The translations under genes and the position numbers were made by a program. The notes below the pieces were generated by a model, which worked only from the letters and a program-made list of their open reading frames with translations, was not told the origin of the DNA and did not search any database. Of a stretch of DNA of 64,000 nucleotides, positions 10,515-20,529 are shown piece by piece. The stretch covers positions 1 through 64,000 of the forward strand of contig LGRX02035411.1 in assembly GCA_001247695.2 (NCBI GenBank), given 5' to 3'. Origin of the DNA: Cymbomonas tetramitiformis (lineage: Eukaryota > Chlorophyta > Pyramimonadophyceae > Pyramimonadales > Pyramimonadaceae). Position 1 is the stretch's first letter, and each line of letters starts with the position of its first letter.

Positions 10515-11340
10515 CAAAATTCCGAAAATTTTCGAAACTCCCAAAAGGCATGAAATTCATAAAAAAAACATAAAAAAATCGTTGGGGTTCATGGATGAAC
10601 CCCAAAAAATACATTTCATGAAATCAGGCGTAAAAGGTATCATTTTGCCATCGATTCTCGGAAATCTTTTTGAAGCTCAAATATGCGGCAAATATTGTAC
10701 AAGTTTAATTTAAAATTTATGTTTTCCTAGTACAAAAATCCCCAAAAATCTTCCTTAATTCAGGCTGAAAAAGATGATTTTTTTAGTGAAAATCAGGAAT
10801 ATTTCTTAAACCCTAAAACAACCGGAAAATTAAATAAAATTACATTGAACTCGGGAAAATCTTAAACCCTAGATTCGGTCAAATTTTCATTTTTTTCAGG
10901 GCCTCCCCTTGTAAAACTCCCCAACTCCCAAAAAGGCCTGAAATTCATATAAAACTAGAAAAAAATAAAAGGGGTTCATCGATGAACCCCCAAAAACATA
11001 TTTCATAAAAATCAGACGTAAAAAGTATCATTTTGCTACCGAGTTTCGAAAAAAAAATTGAAGCTTAAAAATGCATGAAATATTGTACAAGTTCAATTGA
11101 AAATTTATGTTTTCTTAACACAAAAAACCCCATAAACCTTCCTTAATTCAGGCTGAAAAAGATGATTTTTTTTAGTGAAAATCAGGAATATTTCTTAAAC
11201 CCTAAAACAACCGGAAAATTAAATAAAATTACATTCAACTCGGGAAAATCTTAAACCCTAGATTCGGTCAAATTTTCAATTTTTTCAGGGCCTCCCATTG
11301 TAAAACTCCCCAACTCCCAAAACTCCCAAACTCCCCAATT
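10515..11340. repeat. Two further ~450-bp units, right arm
   Basis: Same orientation as 8392-9335, with a palindrome core at 10976 and a one-base variant at 10589 (TCATGGATGA). The block ends in CAACTCCCAAAACTCCC and then GCGTTTGGTG, directly against the TAATG array. The equivalent pair on the left would lie beyond the window edge. Confidence 0.8.
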
Positions 11341-11349
11341 GCGTTTGGT

Positions 11350-11747
11350 GAATGTAATGTAATGTAATGTAATGTAATGTAATGTAATGTAATGTAATGT
11401 AATGTAATGTAATGTAATGCAATGCAATGCAATGTAATGTAATGTAATGTAATGTAATGTAATGTAATGTAATGTAATGTAATGTAATGTAATGTAATGT
11501 AATGTAATGTAATGTAATGTAATGTAATGTAATGTAATGTAATGTAATGTAATGTAATGTAATGTAATGTAATGTAATGTAATGCAATGCAATGCAATGT
11601 AATGTAATGTAATGTAATGTAATGTAATGTAATGTAATGTAATGTAATGTAATGTAATGTAATGTAATGTAATGTAATGTAATGTAATGTAATGTAATGT
11701 AATGTAATGTAATGTAATGTAATGTAATGTAATGTAATGTAATGTAA
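11350..11747. repeat. (TAATG)n pentanucleotide satellite
   Basis: About 80 uninterrupted copies of a 5-bp unit, with two short islands of TGCAA variants near 11420 and 11585. A 5-bp unit gives open frames in every phase, so the reading frames of repeated ITLHY-type residues here are not genes. It marks the right border of the inverted-repeat structure. Confidence 0.97.
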
Positions 11748-13195
11748 TAAATTGATAATCAACCATGCGCCGGAGTAATGTAATGTACATGTAATTACAA
11801 TTATATAATGTACGTGTAGAACTAATATAATGTACATGAACATGTAATTCCGACAGGTTCGAAAACATAAGGAGCAGAGGTTTCATCTCGCGTATTGATA
11901 TACAGTATGGAGTTTATACAGTAACACTCTAGCAATGACGTTTCGTCGCGTAAAATATTGATATATATATATATATATATGTGTGTGTGAAAAATATAGT
12001 CAAGATGTATATATACTATAGTTATTATACTATAACTTGATAATATGTGAAACTCTTGAATCATGGTGAATATGTTTCTTGAATCATGGTGAAGATGAGA
12101 ACATATCGCACATTATATTAGAAGAGAGAGAGAGAGAGAGAGAGCGCCGCTGAGATCGCTGTTTTTGCTACATGGAATCTGTCATCGACTAACGCTGGGA
12201 TTCTGTGGATCACAGTAGAGCGTGCAGCATGTGTCACCTAGGAATAGCATGGTCCTAATTCGCCCGGAGCCCTTGGAGAATGTGTGCCTGGGGCACTACG
12301 ACAGATGCTCGGAAATATGTTTTTGATTGAACGTGCAAAGGTACACAATTCGGATTTTATAATATACTGGATCAGGGCCAGATTGAGGTACAAACGATAA
12401 TTCGGTTCCGAGTTCTGAAGGCTAAACACTTCTCAAGTGCTCCACTTATTCACTCGTCACTCAGGTTGCAGGGTCAACCACTCGACAGCCGATGTCACAC
12501 TTCGGCTCAACGTTCAATTCTCGATCCGATCTCATTTCTAATTCCGATTCGTCATTCTCGATTCAGATGTTATGCCGACAGACTGACACGATGACTGCCC
12601 CACAGTACTGTCATACTACTGTACTGTCATACTGTCATACTGTCATGTCATACTGTCATACTGTCATAGCCCCGACATCTGATATTCGATTTCATTGTCT
12701 TTTCAACCCCGATGCGAATCTGACCATTCTTCGAGGGTCTGACTGAGTGCCACGATGACACCCCCCACAGTACTGTCATACTACTATAGTGTCATAGTCA
12801 TACTGTCATAGTGTCATACTGTCATACCCCGGACATCTGGTATTCATTCTCATCGTGATTTCAAGCCCAATTTCACTGTCATCGTGCCAATCCCAGATTA
12901 CCCCCGATGACATACATACGGACGCATAGGCATATCGGCTCACGCTGTGCCTCCGGGCACAGAATGCTTTCTTATCGACTCACTCCATTCCCCATAGTGT
13001 GTTGCCTGCTGATGGCCATGCGTAATATCATGCCCTATTTGAAACGCACATCATCTCGCCATGAAAAGCTGTATATACATCTGGAAACGACTCGAAAGCC
13101 TGTTGTTTTCAACCAATTTGTTTATCGATTCATTTTGGTTGAGTTTTTCGTTTGTATGTATAGTATATGCTCTTTATTTTGCGTATATCGAGCAA
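11748..13195. other. Intergenic, microsatellite-rich
   Basis: No gene seen. Contains further TAATGTA-type decay of the adjacent satellite, a (TA)n run near 11962-11980, a (GA)n run near 12124-12144, and two clusters of CTGTCATA-type repeats near 12600-12670 and 12770-12830. The stretch just upstream of 13196 is the likely 5' region of the next gene. Confidence 0.6.
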
Positions 13196-15328
13196 ATGAA
13201 GCGTGCAACTTCGAAATCAGTTCCCGCTCGCTTCCAACCCGCCAAGGTTGCGAATAAACATGCATCCACCAGTTGCAAGGCCAACGGCATCCCTGCCGAG
13301 GTGCTATATAACAAGACTACCAAACAAGTTGTGTATATGGAAATCAATGCTCCGATGGTCGATATGCTATGCATTTTGTTGCGATTGCCGATGTGCGATG
13401 TTTTAAAGCTGATAAAAGATGAAGAAGGGGTGATGACGCCATTCACGACACTGCATGATACGATTACGGACCTGGACAAAAACTACTTTGTTGGCAACAC
13501 ATCAATGCAGCTTACTAGCAACGAGACACAATTGTTGCCCATGCTGACAAACGCGGGAGGTGAGAATGCATCATGCTACATTTGTCATTCGTCTAACGCA
13601 AACCCGATAATCGCGCTTTTGCATATTTGTAAAAACACTGCCGGCCCGAACGACGGATCTCGCGACCAAATGGGAAAATTCTGCATCATCATGTTTTGCA
13701 TATCCCGGGTGCAGTATCCAATTTGTTCTATATGAATCATTCTGGTGCGCACGAACGTGTATTCTTGGACAAAAACGTTTCACACGTCCCCAACATGGCC
13801 AGGCCAGCGGCGGGTATCCCGAAGTTCAGTTAAACGAGTACAGAGAGTAGCTGAATCGGAACGGCGTCGTCTATCACCAAAAGACGTGTTGCCATGCAAG
13901 CTACATCGCATCGTATGGCATATATACGCAACTCTGACCAGCAAACCGATATCGCGACCAATTGAATTCACACTTTCACACGAACGCACATCGACGTGCC
14001 TCCTTTTCCTCGACATCGATGGCATGAGGCGTCAAACCGACATCGATTATCTGCATGCGATTGACATGAATATTCAGAGCGCACAACCGTACATGATCAT
14101 CGCACACGTGCACACGTGCACACGGGCACACGGCACGCACACACAACGACATCCGTGAAATACCATCTGGAGTCATCCGTGCATACGGCGAACTCGGGAG
14201 CATGATCATATTCAAATTTGAAAACAATGATACCATGCTGCAACGATAACTATACGCCTGCCACGCACATGCATGATTCATTCTTATTGAGGAGGACATG
14301 GAGCCACTATAATCATGCAATATGATATGGTATGGTATAGTATTCTAATATGATATGATCTAATATGCGATATGGTATGGATTATACTATACTATTTAAT
14401 GATCATAGTATTCTAGTATAATATAGTACAGTGCAGTATAGTATATACTCGTATACTGGGTTGCTGCAATCTGGCGTGGGATCATCGCGCTGCACTCACT
14501 GCGTGCTGCTATGCGCACATACAGCCTTTCCGGTAGCCAGTCGATACATATATTTCAAAGGTACTCAGCATCTGAATGCATTCGAATATGTGAGGTGTTA
14601 TAAATATGGCAATATCATATCACTCTAAAAACACCATCACGTCACATACAAATGTATTGGCATGACACCGTATTATAAATATCGCAACGCAATGCTGAAT
14701 GCATGAAACGACGTGTACATCATTGCAGACAATGCCGCTGGCGCTGGCGCTGGAAAATCTTCATGGGGTCATGGCAATAAGCATGGAAAGCATGTTCTTT
14801 TACAATGCTGTGGATGCAGAAGCCACAGACTCTGTGCCCATCCTGATGTAATCGAACCACGTCCACCACACGGAGGTTATGAATGTCAAACCTGCTTTAC
14901 AAATCGAACTCAATCTACAGCGACTCGTCTAAAGGACACGGGGAAGTTCATATTGACGAACGAGCTTGAAGTGCTACCCAGCTCAACAATTACGTCTATT
15001 GACATTTTGAATCGCTATGACATGCTGAATATAAATGTTCTCGGAGGTTTTGCTGTTGTGGTTACCAAGGGAATGGTGCGTAACTATAATGATGTTGTGG
15101 TATTAGTGTAATCCGCTTCATATCATGCGTGTTGTGATCTGCTGTGATTGAGTGTGATAACTTTGGTTTGGAGGTATAAGTTGTAAGCATCTCTACTAAT
15201 GCGTATATACCATCATGCAAGGTCACATTTATGATTTATGCATACATATCGTAAACTAAGATGCTTTTCAGGCTTTGTTGGAAGATGGCACTGTTCGTGT
15301 TGGCATGTCAAAATGTCGCCATTGGTGA
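13196..15328 (+). CDS. DUF674-like gene, at least three exons
   Basis: Exon 1 (13196-13559) starts MKRATSKSVPARF and carries EVLYNKTTKQVVYMEIN, MLCILLRLP and FTTLHDTITDLDKNYF. This is the order seen in the plant DUF674 family: a basic strand, a VDFL.SLLTLP-type helix, then a LY.SV.NLD-type segment. Exon 2 (14729-15075) has CCGC...C...YECQTC and then ILTNELEVLPSSTITSIDI, resembling the second DUF674 motif (L.V.P.STI.SI.LL). Exon 3 (15272-15328) gives a short tail ending at TGA. Introns are GT-AG, and the phases fit (1, then 0). About 255 residues, short for the family, so 3' exons may be missed. Function of the family is unknown. The family match is by eye. Confidence 0.55.
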
Positions 15329-17104
15329 TTGTGCCACGGCATGGTGTCACTGTTCATTAGTTTATCTCAGGCGGCAAGTTGCTGCTCTGGGCATTGATCA
15401 ATTATTCATCAATGACATGATATATGTCACATAGTAGAACATGAATGCACGTACCGCACAGCATGATGCCTATGCCTCGCTTCACACATGCAAATGCAGT
15501 TTTGTCTTGTTGCAAAATATTTATAACTCCCATACCAAAACGTTGCATGAATTACGCATAGCCCGCTACACCCTACACGACACACCCCTGGACGCTCAAC
15601 GAAGCTTATGGAGTCGGTTATAATGGGTGTTGGTAAAACCGGGTAAATCACTGTTAGCATATTTCATGGCAATACCGAATGAAGTGTTACCGCCTGCAAG
15701 TGGCAAGCCTGGAACTTTCTCAATCATCTGAAACAGAATTGGGTTCTGAAAGTCTCTATGAGCTACAAATCGATCATCAAGTGTGATCACATTTTGCAAA
15801 TGCCCCACCAATTGGGTATACTTGCGCATGATGTCAGAAAGTACAGAGAGACTGCTGTACATAATACTAATGGGTATCTAAAATCTAATGCATCCGTTGA
15901 ACCTAAAGGGCAACTATCTAGAGGACGTCGGTGGCAGACATGACGCGTGTTGCATTGGGTGGAGTGTCATCCCATCACTCAATGGGTGACGGTACCGTGT
16001 GGGAGGTTTGAGTCGATGACTGGGTATGGTGAAATGAACTGAAGCGTCCAGAGCACAAAATATGCAAGCGTCGTCAACTTCAATAATTTCAGAGACAGGT
16101 CGATGGTGAAGCGCGTTGTGCTTCTAGGATCAATGAGGTGTTGCTCTGTATACGACAGATGGACTTTTGTGACGTTTTCACTTGTTGATGGTTTTCATTT
16201 TCTGTTTTATGTCCGCATCACCGCTGGTGAGTCTGTGCTTGGATCCCTAGATGCGATGACTGGTATCGAAAGTGAGGAGCTGCAGTGAGGTGACGAAGTT
16301 ATCGGAGTCAGAGAAATTGAAGTAGGTATGCTGGATCAGTCTCTGGAGATTTACGGGGTTTCGTCTGATATCACTGCGGAGCTGGCAGTGATTGAGGACG
16401 ATACCTTGGGAATTGTGTCAGAACTGATTGAGGAATGGGCTGACAACGGTGAGTACATGAGCCGGCAGGCACATAGAGTGCAATCACAGCTAGTTTTTTT
16501 GCGATCGGCGCCATATAGTGTGTGATGTATGATGTAGCACATAAAACCTTTTACTACGAAGAAGCATGAATGATGCGAGCTAGGCACGCGCAAAATATCC
16601 GTTCTCTTCGATGCATGAGTGATGAAATTCTCAAACATCGTAGCTTGGTCTTACTGCCATCACAATCGATCAGAGATTGACACGGCACGTCACAACACAA
16701 GCGCCAATACAGTGTTCACTGTGAAGCGCTGTCCTGCAACAATTGAGCCCAAGCCCGTTTGACTTTGCTGCATGTCTTCGAGCTTCCACGGTACAGGGAT
16801 GAAACAGTACTGCCCCCAAGTGGCATGCTACTGCCATGCTTGTGCAGTATGTACACGGTACCGCACGTCGGTGTTATGGAGCTACAACCCAAATTGCTGG
16901 GCAACAGGCTGGCTCAGCACTGTGCTCAGCAGTCCCACAGGGGAGCCGGGCTGGGAATTCGATATGCATGATTACGATCCTCCACCAACAGGAGCACATC
17001 CACGCCCACGTCATGCAACTATTGTATGGGCTACATGATTGTATCCACATACCTAGATGGTCAATTTGTATAGCGATCCTAACCGTCTGCTTAATGATGC
17101 AACC
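15329..17104. other. Mostly intergenic; one possible exon at 16290-16450
   Basis: A stretch at about 16290-16450 (+) encodes an acidic segment (DEVIGVREIEVGMLDQSLEI...TAELAVIEDDTLGI) preceded by an AG and followed by a GTGAGT donor. It could be an exon of the upstream gene or a separate gene. Another open stretch at 16103-16288 may be related. I cannot assign either. The rest shows no recognisable content. Confidence 0.3.
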
Positions 17105-17504
17105 TGTTCCAGTGTGCATTTTAGTCGTATTCTTTGTTATTTTTTTGAGGATCGACCAGTATGATCTATTATTTCGTATACGATTATCCCAATGATAAAG
17201 AGTAACCTAGTGTTAGAGTTCTACAATTCAAGAAGGAAGAAACAGTAGCAAAGTCCCCTTTTTAACTCCAAACTCGATTCACAATATTTTTCCCCAATCA
17301 TCCGACAATCATCACAGAATTGTCAATCGATCGTATCCCCATAACTGTCGATGTCATCAATGTCACACGACCCATCATGTCATCGTCATTATATCATAGC
17401 AAGCGATTTCCTTTTATCGTGTCATCGTGTCATTCTGCCATCGTACGGTCATTATTTAAGCGTCATAATTCCCACGATCAACGGCCGTCGTGCCCCCTGG
17501 CACA
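17105..17504 (-). repeat. 3' LTR of the Ty3 element
   Basis: On the minus strand it starts TGTGCCAGGGGG and ends CACTGGAACA, the usual TG...CA ends. It matches 25333-25729 at most positions. It is rich in TGTCAT/ATGACA words and includes a possible TATA-like TTATTTAAG segment near 17452. Confidence 0.92.
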
Positions 17505-17518
17505 ACTCTCCCCCCCTT
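17505..17518 (-). promoter_or_regulatory. Polypurine tract
   Basis: Minus-strand TAAGGGGGGAGAGT directly abuts the 3' LTR, the expected primer site for plus-strand DNA synthesis. The second methyltransferase-bearing element has the same GGGGGGAGAGT tract at 33983-33994, again directly before TGT. Confidence 0.85.
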
Positions 17519-17558
17519 AGATATAACCATCTCCTGATGCAATTATCTATCTAAGGTG

Positions 17559-19082
17559 TCATAACCAGTCCTTGTGTGGGTTCTCTGGTTCCCGCCAGTT
17601 CTTGGGTTCTCTGTGCCCACCAGTTCTCGGGTTTGCTGGTTCCCATCTGCTGTACATCGTCATGAGCACGCCGGTTGTGGTAGGGAACCCGAGGTCCCGG
17701 CTCAAGGATGCTAACCCAAGGGAACCGCTTACCAGGGTGCAGAAGTTAATGCGGCTCGGTGTCAAATTCAAATGCTGAAACAGATGTCGAAGTAGTGAAG
17801 CAGGGATAGGATACACTGCGTGTGAGCGGCCTGCCCCTGTCTGTTGAGGATGTGGCCCCAGCTGTGCAGTATCTGGATGCGTTCCCGACGCCCATCGGTA
17901 CTCACAGGGTGTGTCCACCGTGCATCTGCGCAAGGGATGAGGTGGCGGCGAATTGGTCCAAATACATGTGGGCTTCATATACCGTTCTCCATACATGCAG
18001 TAGGTGCAAACAAGGGGGTGTGGGAGATCTCTCACCACCGGTCGTAGTCGTAGTGCATTGGGGAACCGTCCCAATGGGTTCTCCAAAAACCAATGTGTCG
18101 GTTTAAGATACTCGATTACCTTGAGGGTTCGCTCCACACAGGCGTCGGCTGAGAGGAGATCAGGAGGCCCACCTGTAGTACGGGCTTGACTATACTGCGT
18201 ACATGGGGGGCTAGCCCATATGACATCAAAATATCCCGGGGCGTAGATCCTGGGGTCCCACTGCTCTATGCTGGACACATGGTTGGGTTGACAAATCTTG
18301 TCGGAGTCCAGCGTCACCACGGAAGAGGACGGGAAACATCTTGCAAACCCACGTTCAACGGATCCAGTCCCGCAGAATAGCACCAGAATACGAGGTCTAG
18401 GCGTCGAAGTCCTTGCGCGCACGATCGGGAGACATGTTAACGGTGATTCTGGACCCATAGCATGACGTGGATCCACGGATTCTGACGTAGGTCCATGAAG
18501 GTCCATGGGTCCCGACGTAGGTCCATGAGGGTCCACGGATCTTGACGTAGGTCCATGAAGGTCCATGGGTCCCGACGTAGGTCCATGTGGGTCCATGGAT
18601 CCTGACGTAGGTCCATGGCTGGGTCCTGAGGGTCCTGCCATGTCCATAGCATGCAGACAAGTGATGAGTGAGCGTTCGCCATCCGAAGTTCTCCACTGCT
18701 CCCATGGGAGAGAGAAATCATCATTCTCCCCCAGCTCAAGTAGGTCAGCTTCGTCACAGGAATGGGCTAGCAAATGATTGAAGGCTATACCCAGACGTTG
18801 AGATCTGGTACTACGCTGCTCTCTCCTTCGCGAAGCTTCCTCACGTACTCGTGCCTCCGTCTCTAACCGAGCATCTTCAAATTCCCTTAACTGCTCAAGA
18901 GGTCCGCCTCGTTCTAGTTTCTCCCGAGTACGCCACTGGTTGTGGGCCTTGGAGTACCCGGTCCAGCGCACCTTCCACTCCTCAACCTCCTTTCCCCGCA
19001 CCACCTTCACTCTGCGAGCTAGGATGCGATCAACATGCGCCTCTCGTTGACCATCCACCACCACTGGCGCGGGAACCGCCAC
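17559..19082 (-). CDS. Chromodomain plus C5 cytosine-DNA-methyltransferase-like domain (Pol C-terminus)
   Basis: Open for 507 codons in the frame following integrase. Residues about 14-70 form a chromodomain (HVDRILARR...EEWKVRWTGY...NQWRTREKL). Residues 156-205 are five 10-residue HGPTS repeats. From about 231 there is a SAM-dependent methyltransferase: motif I FCGTGSVERGF, acidic D at about 259, motif IV WASPPCTQYS with catalytic-type Cys 294, motif VI FLENP (ENP instead of the usual ENV), and a C-terminal HAVYPIP helix like motif X. A clear target-recognition domain is not seen, and the domain is short (about 200 aa). C5-methyltransferase capture by retrotransposons has been published for charophytes and dinoflagellates. 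All key residues are intact although the rest of this Pol is decayed. Confidence 0.8.
   Translation of the reverse strand: MAVPAPVVVDGQREAHVDRILARRVKVVRGKEVEEWKVRWTGYSKAHNQWRTREKLERGGPLEQLREFEDARLETEARVREEASRRREQRSTRSQRLGIAFNHLLAHSCDEADLLELGENDDFSLPWEQWRTSDGERSLITCLHAMDMAGPSGPSHGPTSGSMDPHGPTSGPMDLHGPTSRSVDPHGPTSGPMDLHGPTSESVDPRHAMGPESPLTCLPIVRARTSTPRPRILVLFCGTGSVERGFARCFPSSSVVTLDSDKICQPNHVSSIEQWDPRIYAPGYFDVIWASPPCTQYSQARTTGGPPDLLSADACVERTLKVIEYLKPTHWFLENPLGRFPNALRLRPVVRDLPHPLVCTYCMYGERYMKPTCIWTNSPPPHPLRRCTVDTPCEYRWASGTHPDTAQLGPHPQQTGAGRSHAVYPIPASLLRHLFQHLNLTPSRINFCTLVSGSLGLASLSRDLGFPTTTGVLMTMYSRWEPANPRTGGHREPKNWREPENPHKDWL
18463..18615. repeat. GTAGGTCCATG tandem repeat inside the coding linker
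   Basis: Five 30-bp units, alternating in a 60-bp pattern, encode the HGPTS decapeptides between chromodomain and methyltransferase. The same GACGTAGGTCCATG word recurs in two other parts of this element (about 22917-22985 and 24733-24785). It is absent from the second methyltransferase element at 32432. Confidence 0.9.
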
Positions 19083-19089
19083 TCAGTCT

Positions 19090-20400
19090 CGAGCTGCAAA
19101 TGTGCCACGGCCATCCACGTAGGGCTTTAGACGGTGTTGTCTGTTGTGCAAACACATCGTGAATCCGCCAATGTGGGGGGAGCTTCAGACGGTAAGTGAC
19201 TGGAGCGCCACGGTCCGCCACCGGAAGCACTGCGTGTCTGTCACTGAAGAACCGTTCCACAATCGGTAGTGGACCATGCCAGCGTTTGGTGAGCTTGCGG
19301 CACATTTTGCGATCCATCACCTTTTCTGTGAGGTGTTTTGCCTCGACCCACACCAGGGCTTCCACCGCGTACTCTCGCTGCGAGTGGCGTTGGTCAAACT
19401 GTTCCCGTTGACGTTGCTGCGCCAACTCTAGTCTGTGCCTTGCGTCCCGTAGCTGCGACGAAAACTTCGCAGCGAACTCGTGAGCTGTCCCCACTCCCCC
19501 TTTTCGTTGCCCGGCATCAGTCTGAGCGGCCTCCAAGAAGAGATCTAGCTGTGACAATGGTGACACCCCATACCCGAGTTCGAAGGGAGTAAAACCTGTC
19601 GACTCACTGCGGGAGTCATTGATGGCGAACTCGACGTTGGTGCAGTACAGGTCCCAATCCTCCTCATTAGCGTCCACAAAAGAGCGCAGCATGTCCTCAA
19701 CAACCCGGTTGGTGGCTTCAGCTTGACCATCTGAACGAGGATTGTAGGGGGTGGTACGAGCAACGTTAACCCCCATCAAGCGCATAAGCTCCTGCCAGAA
19801 TGCGTTGTTGAAACGGGGATCTCGATCCGAGATGATCTTCATCGGTGCACCATGCAACCTCCACACGGTATCGAAGTACTGTAGATCCTGGCAACCGTTT
19901 GGGCCAAGCTGTCCCCGAAGTTCATGGGAACCACGTGTACCATCTTTGACAACTTGCAGGTGAACGCCACGAAGGCGTCATTCCCCCTCGAAGTAAGGGG
20001 CAGTCCAGTGACAAAGTCAACCCCAACGTCCTGCCAAAGCCGAACCGGTATGGGGTGTGGATTGAGCTGCCCATCCGGGAACCCTGCCCTCGGCCTAACT
20101 GCTTGGCATGTCGGACATGACGCGACCCACGCCTCCACATGCTCTGTAGCACCTTTCCACCAAAACCGGCGTAGCACTCACTCTAGAGTCTTGTCCCGTC
20201 CTGTGTGACCGGCGACCACCGAGTCATGTACGTGCTTGAAAACCACCTCTCTCAGTGGGGAATCCTCCCCCAACACCAACTGGTACCGGCCGGCCGCCGT
20301 TCTCCACAGCACATTCCCAACAATGCGAAAATCTGGAGTGCACTGATGAGGTGCCGTCTGCACTCGGTGATAAAGGTCTCGAAGAGGTCCCTCACGTTGA
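19090..20400 (-). pseudogene. Ty3-type integrase, broken by stops and frameshifts
   Basis: The N-terminal zinc finger is present: HVHDSVVAGH near 20215, then CPTC near 20110. The catalytic core follows with VDFVTGLP (first Asp, about 20025), SDRDPRF (second Asp, about 19820) and GQAEATNR (Glu, about 19715). The C-terminal region has WHGPLPIVERF and YRLKLPPHW before the chromodomain. The frame changes near 20177 (a stop), near 19860 and near 19130, so this copy cannot make a continuous polyprotein without recoding. The D,D,E residues themselves are retained. Confidence 0.85.
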
Positions 20401-20529
20401 TACTCATGTCGTAGGGCTCGGAGGAACTTAGAGTCCGATGGGGCGGAGGGAGCATCCCTGACCTGCGACGCAAAACCACTGCGCACCAAAGGCGCCGGGG
20501 TACGAGGGTGTCTAACGCGAGACGGCTGC

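Noticed and set aside
1258..11280. TTTAGGG/CCCTAAA-like words suggesting telomere DNA
   Set aside because: They occur singly inside a ~450-bp repeat unit and never as a tandem run, so there is no telomere array.
11251..11886. Long reading frames of repeated ITLHY residues on the minus strand
   Set aside because: They are read-through of a 5-bp satellite, which is open in all frames, and have no other protein character.
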